Positions 1-6,743 of a stretch of DNA of 10,300 nt are shown piece after piece; positions within the stretch are counted from its first letter, which is position 1, and every line of letters starts with the position of its first letter. Both the position numbers and the translations under genes were made by a program. The stretch comes from Candidatus Dadabacteria bacterium. Lineage in GTDB: Bacteria > Desulfobacterota_D > UBA1144 > Nemesobacterales > Nemesobacteraceae. Under the pieces are notes generated by a model, which had not been told where the DNA came from, ran no database searches, and saw nothing but the letters and a program-made list of their open reading frames with translations. The stretch is from contig JAPOSJ010000084.1 in NCBI GenBank assembly GCA_026709745.1, forward strand, positions 1 through 10,300. Direction: 5' to 3'.

Positions 1-338
1 AGGAAAACAGCCGAAACCCCCCGAAAAAGCCCCCCCCCACGAGAACGCTTGAACGAATAAATCACCCCAGCCTCCTGCTCGGTTTCCCGCTTCTGACCTT
101 AAGCCTGGTAATCGGTTTTGTGCTGGCAAAGGAAATATGGAGCGACGGCTGGATATGGGGAGCAAAAGAAACTTGGTCCACTGTCACTTGGCTTCTTTAC
201 GCTTTTTTGATAAACGGTCGCCTTTCTTTAGGATGGAGGGGCAGGAGAGCCGCACTTGGAGCCGTAATAGGGTTCTGCATAGTGGTGTTGACCTTCATAG
301 TGGGATATCTATTTCCGGGACAGCACAGGTTTGAGTAA
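1..338 (+). CDS. ccsA: CcsA/HemX-type cytochrome c assembly protein, C-terminal part (5'-truncated)
   Basis: Frame 3 is open from the window edge to TAA at 336-338, so only the last ~111 residues are present. The family consists of membrane proteins that carry heme for cytochrome c maturation (or HemX-type relatives). Visible here are a hydrophobic helix with the family-typical stretch GFPLLTLSLVIGF, the tryptophan-rich block WSDGWIWGAKETW, a helix TWLLYAFLI, the basic GWRGRRAA loop, a final membrane helix and the C-terminal PGQH, whose His is a conserved heme ligand in the family. The Trp-rich block normally contains W-D-P-K-E; here Asp-Pro is Gly-Ala. A run of nine C at 30-38 encodes part of a proline-rich loop, where a frame error would be easy to miss. 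The true start lies upstream of the window. Family assignment is good; the choice between CcsA and a HemX paralogue is open. Confidence 0.85.
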   Translation, partial: ENSRNPPKKPPPTRTLERINHPSLLLGFPLLTLSLVIGFVLAKEIWSDGWIWGAKETWSTVTWLLYAFLINGRLSLGWRGRRAALGAVIGFCIVVLTFIVGYLFPGQHRFE

Positions 339-368
339 GATCGCAGGCCTTGGTGAGGCGCATTACGG

Positions 369-398
369 TTTACAAAGATTCGGAAATAGCGTTATAAT
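369..398 (+). promoter_or_regulatory. sigma70-type promoter for the dodecin-led unit
   Basis: TTTACA at 369-374 and a perfect TATAAT at 393-398 are separated by 18 bp. They lie downstream of the ccsA stop and about 50 bp before the dodecin ATG, which predicts a short leader. It is the best promoter-like match I see in the window and probably drives dodecin, the DapF-like gene and the genes after it. Assigned from consensus only. Confidence 0.65.
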
Positions 399-432
399 AT
401 TATTCTTTGAATTTTTGCAAACAAATCGTTTT

Positions 433-440
433 AAGGAGGA
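433..440 (+). promoter_or_regulatory. strong ribosome binding site of dodecin gene
   Basis: AAGGAGGA lies 6 nt before the ATG at 447 and is a near-complete anti-Shine-Dalgarno match. It is much stronger than anything seen before the next three plus-strand genes, which suggests that dodecin is the most heavily translated member of the unit. Confidence 0.8.
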
Positions 441-446
441 CTTACG

Positions 447-650
447 ATGGCTGTAGCTAGAGTAACGGAGGTTGTAGGATCATCCGACAAGTCATGGGAA
501 GATGCTGTGCAGGAGGCTCTTGACAGGGCGAACAAGACAATAAGGGGGCTTACGGGAATTGAAGTAACAAAGATGAACGCCCACATAGAGGATGGGAAGA
601 TTACCGAATACCGCTCCCACGTCAGAATTACCTTTATTCTCGAGGATTAG
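447..650 (+). CDS. dodecin family protein
   Basis: A 67-residue protein of typical dodecin length. Dodecins form hollow dodecamers that bind flavins, and in some bacteria CoA, buffering these cofactors in the cytoplasm. The family pattern is clear: an N-terminal strand ARVTEVVGSSDKSWEDAV, a helix AVQEALDRANKTI, then two strands GIEVTKMNAHIEDGKITEY and VRITFILED. In classical flavin dodecins a Trp stacks on the isoalloxazine ring just after the helix (Leu-x-Trp-Phe-Glu-Val). Here that place reads LTGIEV, with no Trp; the only Trp is W17 in the SWEDA segment. This protein therefore belongs to the Trp-less subgroup, whose ligand is less certain. The start is fixed by the strong RBS. It sits 39 nt upstream of the DapF-like gene under the promoter at 369-398. 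Confidence 0.92.
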   Translation: MAVARVTEVVGSSDKSWEDAVQEALDRANKTIRGLTGIEVTKMNAHIEDGKITEYRSHVRITFILED

Positions 651-689
651 CACCTTCTTCTGGAATATTTTCCCAAAACTGAAAACAGC

Positions 690-1568
690 GTGATGAACTG
701 CTTTGTAAAATCGCACGGATTGGGAAATGACTATATTGTCTTAAACAGCGCCGAGATAGATTTTGATCTGGGAAAGGCCGCAATAGAACTCATATGCCAC
801 AGAAACTACGGCGTAGGTTCAGACGGCATACTGCTTCTGGTTCCCTCTGCGAGGGGGGATTTTGGGCTCAGGATTCTCAATCCTGACGGAAGCGAAGCGG
901 AAAAAAGCGGCAACGGGCTAAGGATATTTGCAAAGTATCTATACGAGCGTAAATACGCCTCGAGAAGAACCTTTTCCATAGATACTCCAGGCGGTCTTGT
1001 TACTGCGGAGGTTGAGGAGAAGGACGGAAAAGTCCACCATGTCACAGTGGATATGGGCAGGGCGACTTTCAGGTCAGACGAGATACCGGTGGATATAGAA
1101 GAGGAAGAGGCAGTGGGTCAATCGCTTGCTCTTAATGTGGGAGAATTAGACTTTACGGCCGTTTCAGTGGGAAATCCGCACTGCGTTATTTTCTTTGACG
1201 ATATAGAAGAGGACCTTATAAGGAAACTTGGTCCTCAAATAGAAAATCATCCCGTTTTTCCGAACAGAACAAACGTTCAGTTTGCCCAGGTGGTCTCGCG
1301 CGACAGGGTTCGTATTGTGATCTGGGAGAGAGGTGCCGGTTACACCCTTGCCTCCGGGAGCAGTTCCTGTGCTGTTGCCGCAGTGTGTGTGAAAATGGGC
1401 CTCACTGACCGGAGGGTGAGAGTGGAGATGCCTGGAGGGCATCTTGACATAAACGTTGCGGAAGACTGGTCAATCACAATGCGCGGCGAGGTGGAAGAGG
1501 TTTTTTCTGGAACTTTAAGTGAAGACCTGCTTTACAGTCTTAGAAGTCTTTCTACAGTAAACTCATAA
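690..1568 (+). CDS. dapF: DapF-family protein (diaminopimelate epimerase-like) with both catalytic Cys replaced by Ser
   Basis: A protein of 292 residues, slightly longer than typical DapF. True DapF interconverts LL- and meso-diaminopimelate for lysine and peptidoglycan synthesis using two active-site cysteines as acid and base. The fold signatures are all present: HGLGNDY (residues 9-15), NYGVGSDG (39-46), ILNPDGSEAEKSGNG (62-76), GNPHCV and ERGAGYTLASGS. The first catalytic Cys, normally in CGNG, is Ser73 (AGC, 906-908); the second, normally in ACG-G, is Ser222 (TCC, 1353-1355). Both substitutions at exactly the catalytic positions, with the fold intact, argue for a divergent subfamily, not decay. 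Such Ser-type sequences are routinely annotated as DapF. The start is GTG 690 or ATG 693, with no clear RBS for either. The gene follows dodecin by 39 nt and precedes mqnX by 18 nt. The family is certain; the epimerase reaction is not. Confidence 0.82.
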   Translation: MMNCFVKSHGLGNDYIVLNSAEIDFDLGKAAIELICHRNYGVGSDGILLLVPSARGDFGLRILNPDGSEAEKSGNGLRIFAKYLYERKYASRRTFSIDTPGGLVTAEVEEKDGKVHHVTVDMGRATFRSDEIPVDIEEEEAVGQSLALNVGELDFTAVSVGNPHCVIFFDDIEEDLIRKLGPQIENHPVFPNRTNVQFAQVVSRDRVRIVIWERGAGYTLASGSSSCAVAAVCVKMGLTDRRVRVEMPGGHLDINVAEDWSITMRGEVEEVFSGTLSEDLLYSLRSLSTVNS

Positions 1569-1586
1569 ATTCTGGTTCGTCTCTTT

Positions 1587-2837
1587 ATGGAGAAACTGCT
1601 TTTAGCGGCAGATGTGGTGGTTCCGGTAAGTTCTGAGCCGATTCCCGATGGAGCGGTGGTTGTTGACGGTGGACATATCGTCGACATAGGAACATTAGCG
1701 GAAATCGAGGTTGCCCATCCCTCGTTGCGGAAGATCAGAAAGCCGAACTCTGTAATACTCCCCGGCTTTGTAAACGCCCACACACATCTTGAGCTCAGCT
1801 GGACTGAGGGAAAGATTCTGGGTTTTGAGGATTTTACCGGGTGGCTTGAGCGATTGATCGCTCTTAAGTCCGGAGGGATCTCGCAGGAGCTTGTGAGAGA
1901 TTCAATGAGAATGGGGATTCGTGATGTCATCAAAAGCGGAGTCACGACCGTTGGGGAAATATCCTCTATTGATTCTTCAGAAAGAGAAATGCTGAGAAGC
2001 TCGGGGATGAGGATTATAGCGTTTCTGGAACTATTTGACCGCATCTGCTCAAGACTTCCCTTGCTTGAATTTCAAAAAGAGGAGTTCTATGAGGAAAGAC
2101 CATTCCCGCACGCACCTTACTCCTGCGGCCCGGAACTTCTGAAGGCGGTTTTCTACCGTGCGACTAAAGAAGTGATCCCCACGGGAATTCACTTGGGCGA
2201 GAGCCCCGATGAAGTCAGATTTCTTAAGAACCTTCCGAACCAATTTGAGCAGAAAATCTTTCCGATTATAGGAAAAAAGCCTTTCCGAAGACCTAGAGCC
2301 GAGACGCCTGTGCGCTACATAGGAGAGTTTCTCCACACAGAGAATATAAAACTCTCCGCCGTTCACATGGTCCAGATGGTGGATGAAGATATGGAGATAA
2401 TCAGAGACGCAGACATCGGCATCATTCTCTGTCCCAGAAGCAATGTTTTTCTGAAGGTGGGAAAACCGGACCTGCGCCGTATGTTGGGTCATAAAAGGGT
2501 AGGACTTGGTACCGACGGGCTTTCGAGTAACTCAGACCTTGATTTTTTTCGCGAAATAAGATTCCTGCGCGATATTATGGTCGAGCAGGGAATACCGAAT
2601 AGTGACTGCCTGTCGGTCTATTTTGCGACTCTCGGAGGAGCCAGGTCTCTTTTTATTGAAGAGAAGACCGGAAGCCTTGAAGTGGGGAAAAGCGCCGATA
2701 TCATATGTCTTGAATGTGAAGAGGGAGATGCTTCCAATGCCTGCTCCCTCATAGTGTCTTCAAAGCCTGAGAACCTTCAGTTCTCGATGGCAGGTGGGAA
2801 GTTTATCTACAGCAAGGACCAACGCACCCATAGCTAG
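1587..2837 (+). CDS. mqnX: Amidohydrolase, probable aminodeoxyfutalosine deaminase (MqnX)
   Basis: A 416-residue cytoplasmic member of the COG0402/ATZ-TRZ amidohydrolase superfamily, whose members are metal-dependent deaminases of amino-purine-like rings. The metal and catalytic set is complete: PGFVNAHTHLE with H65 and H67, HAPYSCGPELL, IHLGE with H202 and E205, H260 in AVHMV, and D310 in GLGTDGLSSN. The C-terminal TGSLEVGKSADI segment returns to the small beta domain typical of the fold. General members deaminate adenosine, guanine or S-adenosylhomocysteine. The specific call rests on context: mqnA and mqnD lie just downstream on the other strand, and MqnX removes ammonia from 6-amino-6-deoxyfutalosine in the same menaquinone route. 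The start ATG lacks a recognisable RBS and follows the DapF-like stop by 18 nt, so translation may be coupled. The superfamily is very sure, the substrate moderately so. Confidence 0.75.
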   Translation: MEKLLLAADVVVPVSSEPIPDGAVVVDGGHIVDIGTLAEIEVAHPSLRKIRKPNSVILPGFVNAHTHLELSWTEGKILGFEDFTGWLERLIALKSGGISQELVRDSMRMGIRDVIKSGVTTVGEISSIDSSEREMLRSSGMRIIAFLELFDRICSRLPLLEFQKEEFYEERPFPHAPYSCGPELLKAVFYRATKEVIPTGIHLGESPDEVRFLKNLPNQFEQKIFPIIGKKPFRRPRAETPVRYIGEFLHTENIKLSAVHMVQMVDEDMEIIRDADIGIILCPRSNVFLKVGKPDLRRMLGHKRVGLGTDGLSSNSDLDFFREIRFLRDIMVEQGIPNSDCLSVYFATLGGARSLFIEEKTGSLEVGKSADIICLECEEGDASNACSLIVSSKPENLQFSMAGGKFIYSKDQRTHS

Positions 2838-2859
2838 GTTTGGTTCCCCGGTGTGCGCG

Positions 2860-3945
2860 ATGAACGAGTTGAAGCCCGGAAAGCTTTTCGTGTACGGAAC
2901 TCTGCGAAAGGGCGGGATTAGAAGCAGACACCTTGAGCAATGCAGACTGCTTGAGATGATAAAGGTTCCCGGGACTCTTTACAGAACGCCTTTCGGTTAT
3001 CCGGCGGCGGTGTTTGACGAGGAATCCTCTCTTCGTGTTGTGGGAGAACTTTATGATCTTCCCGCCGGTTCCGAACTGTTCATCAGAAGCGTGGACCGCC
3101 TTGAGGGCATTAGTGAAAACCTTTTTTCAAGAACTACTATCCGTTTTGGTGAAGACTGTTTTTATTCCTATGAACCTGGTATCGGGCTTAGGAGGTTGAT
3201 CAGCGACACAGATATAATAAAAAGCGGCAACTGGTTCTCGAGTCCGTCACTCTGCGGAGAGGATCCTTTTTGCTTTGCCGTTGCTTTTGAGGATATACAG
3301 AGACAGTATTACAGGATGCCTCCTGAAGAATCTGGTGAAGAGAACATTTTCCTTGAAGGTTCTCTACCGGTCCTGATTACCTGTCCGCACTCAACCGCAC
3401 ACACAAGAATGGGGAAGCTCAAGCGCCATGAGTTCTATACAGCCGCCCTTGGGGCCACTGCGCACATGGCTCTTGGCTGTCACTGTCTTTACTCCAACAG
3501 GGAACAGGAGTCAGACCCGAATTATTATGATGACTGTGGTTTTAAGAACATACTCGGAGAAATTCTCTCCAGAATGAAAATAGGTCTTGTCATTGACATC
3601 CATGGTACTGGAAATCAGAGACCTGAAGACCTGTTTCCGGGAGTTGGAACGGAAGGAGAATTTCTTCTCTCCTCGACCGACATTCTCTCTAAGTTCTATC
3701 TCTGTGCAAAGAGGTATGGAATTTCGGCAGGGAGTGCGGAGATATTCCCAGCCACGATGCAGATGACAGTGGCCAAGTTTGCCGCAAAGCGGTTTTCTGT
3801 TCCCGCGATCCAGATTGAGATAAGCGACAGACTCAGGATGCCGTGGCGCCGTGAAGAGGAGTTTCGCCAGCTGATCGGGTTTCTTCTGGAATTTATAAGC
3901 GAATTGGTTCCAGAAAAAAGGGCAGAAAAGGGTGATCAACCCTGA
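2860..3945 (+). CDS. Fusion: gamma-glutamylcyclotransferase-like domain + N-formylglutamate amidohydrolase-like domain
   Basis: A 361-residue two-domain protein. Residues ~8-115 are a GGCT/AIG2-like cyclotransferase: KLFVYGTLRKGG (the YGTLR substrate loop, 12-16), GTLYRTPFGYPAAVF, GELYDLP and VDRLEG. Such domains release 5-oxoproline from gamma-glutamyl compounds. After a linker, residues ~165-355 look like an N-formylglutamate amidohydrolase/zinc-peptidase fold: LPVLITCPHS with H177, SNREQESDPNYYDD (212-225), VIDIHGTG with D246 and H248, and AIQIEIS with E320, the sort of residues that could ligate zinc. ATG 2860 is preferred because the conserved domain begins at once. The in-frame GTGs at 2794 and 2851 would add an unconserved tail, and the first overlaps mqnX. 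It starts 22 nt after the mqnX stop. Both domains act on glutamyl derivatives in their families, so a joint role in clearing gamma-glutamyl or N-acyl-glutamate adducts is possible but is inference. Confidence 0.75.
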   Translation: MNELKPGKLFVYGTLRKGGIRSRHLEQCRLLEMIKVPGTLYRTPFGYPAAVFDEESSLRVVGELYDLPAGSELFIRSVDRLEGISENLFSRTTIRFGEDCFYSYEPGIGLRRLISDTDIIKSGNWFSSPSLCGEDPFCFAVAFEDIQRQYYRMPPEESGEENIFLEGSLPVLITCPHSTAHTRMGKLKRHEFYTAALGATAHMALGCHCLYSNREQESDPNYYDDCGFKNILGEILSRMKIGLVIDIHGTGNQRPEDLFPGVGTEGEFLLSSTDILSKFYLCAKRYGISAGSAEIFPATMQMTVAKFAAKRFSVPAIQIEISDRLRMPWRREEEFRQLIGFLLEFISELVPEKRAEKGDQP

Positions 3946-3966
3946 CCTTTCTTGCTCAGAAAGTCA
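3929..3966. terminator. Possible terminator hairpins between convergent units
   Basis: Two adjacent inverted repeats occupy the point where the operons meet. One pairs 3943-3952 with 3958-3966 (nine pairs, one bulged C, loop TGCTC), so the stop codons of both convergent genes lie in opposite arms of the same stem. The other pairs AGGGT (3929-3933) with ACCCT (3939-3943) around a 5-nt loop. Read on the minus strand, the second is followed by T-rich sequence, as a terminator would be. On the plus strand no U-tract follows. Termination of the mqnD transcript is plausible; for the plus-strand transcript the support is weak. Confidence 0.38.
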
Positions 3967-4797
3967 GTCGCTCAGAATATCAAGTGCTGGTTTTGTGTCT
4001 ATGATTCCCTTTGCAAAGGCCTTTTCAAAAAGAAGTTGAAGTGCCGAAGTTCCGCTTTCTCCCAGATCTGTAGTCCATTCATTCACGTACATTAAAACGA
4101 ACTTCTCTCCCGTGTCTTCGCTCATTCCTCTCCCGAAGCGCATTGCGTAATCAAGAGCCTCTTTTTTATTTAAAAGTGCATATTCTATGCTTTCTCTGTG
4201 CGCGCGAAGAACCTCGGTGTCAAGTCCTCTGGGTATATCTCTTCTGAGTACATTGAGACCGAGGGGCATCGGAAGATCGCTTTGCTCTGCCCACATCACC
4301 CCGAGATCAAGCAGTAGCACAAGCCCTTTCTCTTCGTAGGTGAGTTGTCCTTCATGTATAAGCAGTCCTGCATCCACATTCCCCTCAATAACCTTGTCCA
4401 TGATCCCATCAAATGGCACTTCCACCGGAATGAATTCATCAGCGTAGAGACTCAGAAGAAGGTATGCGGTAGTGAGCTTTCCAGGCACGGCGACGGTCTT
4501 TCCCTTGAGACTGGAAAGCTTTTCTCTCGCGACCACTATCGGCCCGTAGCCTTTCCCCATGCTTGCCCCGCAGGAGAGAATTCGGTAGCGGTCCTGTACG
4601 CTAAGGTATCCGTGGGCGGAGATCGCCGTTACCTCAAGTTCAGCCCTTAAGGCTCTACTGTTAAGTGACTGTATATCTTCTATCACGTGTTCAAAGTCGA
4701 TTTCCTCGGAAGTCACTTTTCCGCTTACTATTGCGTAGAACATAAACGCGTCATCCGCGTCTGGGCTGTGACCAAGCTTCATGATCTGCTTCTCCAT
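3964..4797 (-). CDS. mqnD: MqnD, 1,4-dihydroxy-6-naphthoate synthase (futalosine menaquinone pathway)
   Basis: A 277-residue protein of the MqnA/MqnD family with a periplasmic-binding-protein-like two-lobe fold, acting in the cytoplasm. It converts cyclic dehypoxanthinyl futalosine to 1,4-dihydroxy-6-naphthoate, the naphthoquinone-ring precursor. Recognisable blocks are LGHSPDADDAFMFYAI (8-23), SLNSRAL, VTAISAHGYLSV, GKGYGPIVVA (81-90), VAVPGKLTTAYLL and DAGLLIHEGQLTYEEKG. His148 in the last block corresponds to the histidine proposed as the catalytic base in the Thermus enzyme. The length is normal. The ATG start is set by AAGGAGAT immediately upstream (minus strand, 4802-4809). It lies 23 nt after the mqnA stop and is the last gene of the minus-strand operon, ending 18 bp from the convergent fusion gene. 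Confidence 0.93.
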   Translation of the reverse strand: MEKQIMKLGHSPDADDAFMFYAIVSGKVTSEEIDFEHVIEDIQSLNSRALRAELEVTAISAHGYLSVQDRYRILSCGASMGKGYGPIVVAREKLSSLKGKTVAVPGKLTTAYLLLSLYADEFIPVEVPFDGIMDKVIEGNVDAGLLIHEGQLTYEEKGLVLLLDLGVMWAEQSDLPMPLGLNVLRRDIPRGLDTEVLRAHRESIEYALLNKKEALDYAMRFGRGMSEDTGEKFVLMYVNEWTTDLGESGTSALQLLFEKAFAKGIIDTKPALDILSD

Positions 4798-4801
4798 TTT
4801 T

Positions 4802-4809
4802 ATCTCCTT
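4802..4809 (-). promoter_or_regulatory. ribosome binding site of mqnD
   Basis: On the minus strand AAGGAGAT precedes the ATG at 4797 by a short A/T spacer and selects the first Met over Met6, just before the conserved LGHSPDAD block. Confidence 0.75.
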
Positions 4810-4820
4810 GTTAATTTTGT

Positions 4821-5630
4821 CTAAGGCAATTCGGCGTGGAAGTCGATTTCGTTTTTCTTCTCTATTTCGCCAAGCTCAAAAAGAAGGTTGCGATACCTGA
4901 TCAGTCCTTCAACCATAAGGTCGTCAAGGTCGTATCTGATTCTTTGCTGAAGGTAGGTCATACATTGCTCTATGCTGAGCCCCAGTTTTCTAGATTCGGT
5001 ATCTGCTATTTCCGGGATGAGATCCATTCCTTTTTCCTTTGTCGAAACAAGGCACCCGCAGCCTTCTGCAGTAGTCCTGTCCCCCTTTCTTGTCGCCATT
5101 ACCGCATATACGAAAGGAAGAGATGTTTTCTTTGTCCAGAGTTCTCCGAGGTCGTAAGTGAAAAAAGAGCTGTCGGTAGACAGATGGCGGGCCTGTAGTC
5201 CTGCGTTTCCTATGAGCATTCCCCCGTCAACCTCCTCAAGAAAGCCGTTTCCCGGGCTTCTTTTTACGTATTCGGGCTTAAGACCCAGAAACAGTTCGAG
5301 AATTATCCTGAGCAGGGCTGTTGAACTCCTTGACCTGCTGTCAACAGACACGCTTGTTATTTCCTTTATCTCCCTGCGCGACTTGAGCACGACGCTGTCC
5401 ACTCTGCCGAAGGAGGATATGGAAATGCCGGGCAGAATCGAATAGGTATTGGTTCTCAGAAGTTCGGCCGAGGGAACTGGGGCAACGTCCACCACCCCTT
5501 CTGACAGTTTTTCCGAAAGGAGAAAAGGATCAAAATACATTACATTGAAGCTGTGCTCCACAAGACCTCTTTCCAAGGGGTAGACAAGTGGCTTCATGTT
5601 AAGAAAAGGCACTGCTCCGAGATTTATCAA
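4821..5630 (-). CDS. mqnA: MqnA, chorismate dehydratase (first futalosine-pathway step)
   Basis: A 269-residue protein. MqnA removes water from chorismate to give 3-enolpyruvyl-benzoate, the entry to futalosine-dependent menaquinone synthesis. Family hallmarks are the N-terminal LGAVPFLNMKPLVYPLE, the block VDVAPVPSAELLRTN, the loop SILPGISISSFGRVDSVVL, and VSVDSRSRSSTALLRIIL, where the Ser/Thr-rich turn forms part of the substrate pocket. The later DLGELWTKKTSLPFVYAV is also typical. The start is TTG at 5630: the conserved block begins four residues later, AGGGAG lies 8 nt upstream, and the nearby ATG is out of frame with an immediate stop. It begins 30 nt after the dgt-like stop and is followed at 23 nt by mqnD, its paralogue and pathway partner. 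Confidence 0.93.
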   Translation of the reverse strand: MINLGAVPFLNMKPLVYPLERGLVEHSFNVMYFDPFLLSEKLSEGVVDVAPVPSAELLRTNTYSILPGISISSFGRVDSVVLKSRREIKEITSVSVDSRSRSSTALLRIILELFLGLKPEYVKRSPGNGFLEEVDGGMLIGNAGLQARHLSTDSSFFTYDLGELWTKKTSLPFVYAVMATRKGDRTTAEGCGCLVSTKEKGMDLIPEIADTESRKLGLSIEQCMTYLQQRIRYDLDDLMVEGLIRYRNLLFELGEIEKKNEIDFHAELP

Positions 5631-5638
5631 TACATGCT

Positions 5639-5653
5639 CTCCCTTATCTCCTT
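5639..5653 (-). promoter_or_regulatory. ribosome binding region deciding the TTG start of mqnA
   Basis: On the minus strand AAGGAGAT (5646-5653) and AGGGAG (5639-5644) lie in tandem. The nearer one is 8 nt from TTG 5630, supporting that non-ATG start; the farther one is too distant to serve it well. Confidence 0.55.
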
Positions 5654-5660
5654 CACGACT

Positions 5661-6725
5661 CTATATCCCCCTTACATCCTCGCTTTTTGTCCATCTGCTC
5701 GGCAGAAATATCTTCTGATAAAGCGCCAGAGCGTAGAGGTCCGACATTCCTGCTATGAAATCGCATACTGTTCTATCGAGGGGTTCCCTTTCCCGCGCGG
5801 GCATTTTACAGAAATTCTCCCGGAATACTTTTTCATTCTCGCAGAAGTAAAGATACAGCTCCTTCACAACCTTCTTGGACTTGTTGTGAAGAGAAAGAAG
5901 ACGCTTGCTTGTATAGACATTCTCGTATAGGTAGGTTCTGAGTCCCATAAGTGCCTCTAGCACCTTTTCGCTCATAAGCACTCTTTTCAGGTTGCCTTCT
6001 AATGTCTGCTCCACTATATCAACCACCATGGTATTTATCCGCCGCGAGGCAGTCTCTCCAAGAACCGAGATATATTTCCCGGGGACATCGCCGGGCGATA
6101 TGATACCGGAGCGTATAGAGTCATCAAGATCGTGATTGGCATAAGCCACAAGGTCGGAAATCTTGGTTATCTGTCCTTCGAGGGTAAAGGGCCTGTTCTC
6201 CTCCGTGTCTATTCCCTCACTGCCCCATCCCTTGGAGTGTCTCGCTATTCCGTCCCTTACCTCATGTGTCAGGTTGAGGCCTTTTTCATCGTGCTCAAGC
6301 ACGTCAATGATTCTCATGCTCTGGTGAACATGTTTGAATCCGCCTGGAAACACTTCGTTTAGTCCCGCTTCCCCGGAGTGGCCGAATGGAGTGTGACCGA
6401 GGTCGTGGCCGAGCGCTATGGCTTCGGTCAAGTCTTCATTAAGCATGAGAGCCTTGGAAATGGTTCTGGCTATTTGGGAAACCTCTATTACGTGGGTAAG
6501 CCTGGTGCGGTAATGATCGTTGGTCGGAGAGATGAAAACCTGGGTTTTATGCTTTAGCCTTCGAAACGCCTTGGAGTGAATTATTCTGTCTCGGTCCCTC
6601 TGAAAGCATGTTCTTATGTCGCATTCAATCTCGTGCCTTTGCCTGCCTTTTGACTCGCAGCTGAGGGATGCGGCAGGGCTCAGCAGTTTTTTTTCGTTCT
6701 CCTCGGTCTGTTTTCGTATAAGCAA
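5661..6725 (-). CDS. dgt: dGTPase-like HD-domain deoxynucleoside triphosphate triphosphohydrolase
   Basis: A 354-residue protein of the type-2 dGTPase family, whose members split dNTPs into deoxynucleosides and triphosphate. The N-terminal LLSPAASLSCESKGRQR and CDIRTCFQRDRDRIIHSKAF blocks are characteristic. The HD metal site is complete: H78 in RLTHVIEVSQIAR, H107-D108 in LGHDLGHTPFGH, and D191 in ITKISDLVAYANHD. KHVHQSMRI and LNLTHEVRDGIARHSKG follow the family order. The only workable start is TTG 6725: no in-frame ATG occurs until Met94, and an in-frame TAA (the hisF stop) lies just upstream. An AAGAGG 11 nt upstream may serve as RBS. The gene sits 18 nt after hisF and 30 nt before mqnA. 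No role in either pathway is known, so it probably rides along in the operon. Nucleotide specificity cannot be read from sequence. Confidence 0.9.
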   Translation of the reverse strand: MLIRKQTEENEKKLLSPAASLSCESKGRQRHEIECDIRTCFQRDRDRIIHSKAFRRLKHKTQVFISPTNDHYRTRLTHVIEVSQIARTISKALMLNEDLTEAIALGHDLGHTPFGHSGEAGLNEVFPGGFKHVHQSMRIIDVLEHDEKGLNLTHEVRDGIARHSKGWGSEGIDTEENRPFTLEGQITKISDLVAYANHDLDDSIRSGIISPGDVPGKYISVLGETASRRINTMVVDIVEQTLEGNLKRVLMSEKVLEALMGLRTYLYENVYTSKRLLSLHNKSKKVVKELYLYFCENEKVFRENFCKMPAREREPLDRTVCDFIAGMSDLYALALYQKIFLPSRWTKSEDVRGI

Positions 6726-6743
6726 GATTTCTAAAACCTCTTT

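Noticed and set aside
30..38. Nine-C run as a phase-variable tract in ccsA
   Set aside because: All three frames upstream are proline-rich and open, only ~30 nt precede it, and no evidence of switching can be seen; kept only as a possible error site.
1532..2044. 170-codon open frame on the minus strand over the 5' half of mqnX
   Set aside because: Ser/Ile-rich translation with no family pattern, fully antisense to a conserved amidohydrolase; a shadow.
2794..2859. GTG 2794 as start of the GGCT/FGase fusion gene, overlapping mqnX
   Set aside because: The added 22 residues are unconserved and the YGTLR domain begins right after ATG 2860.
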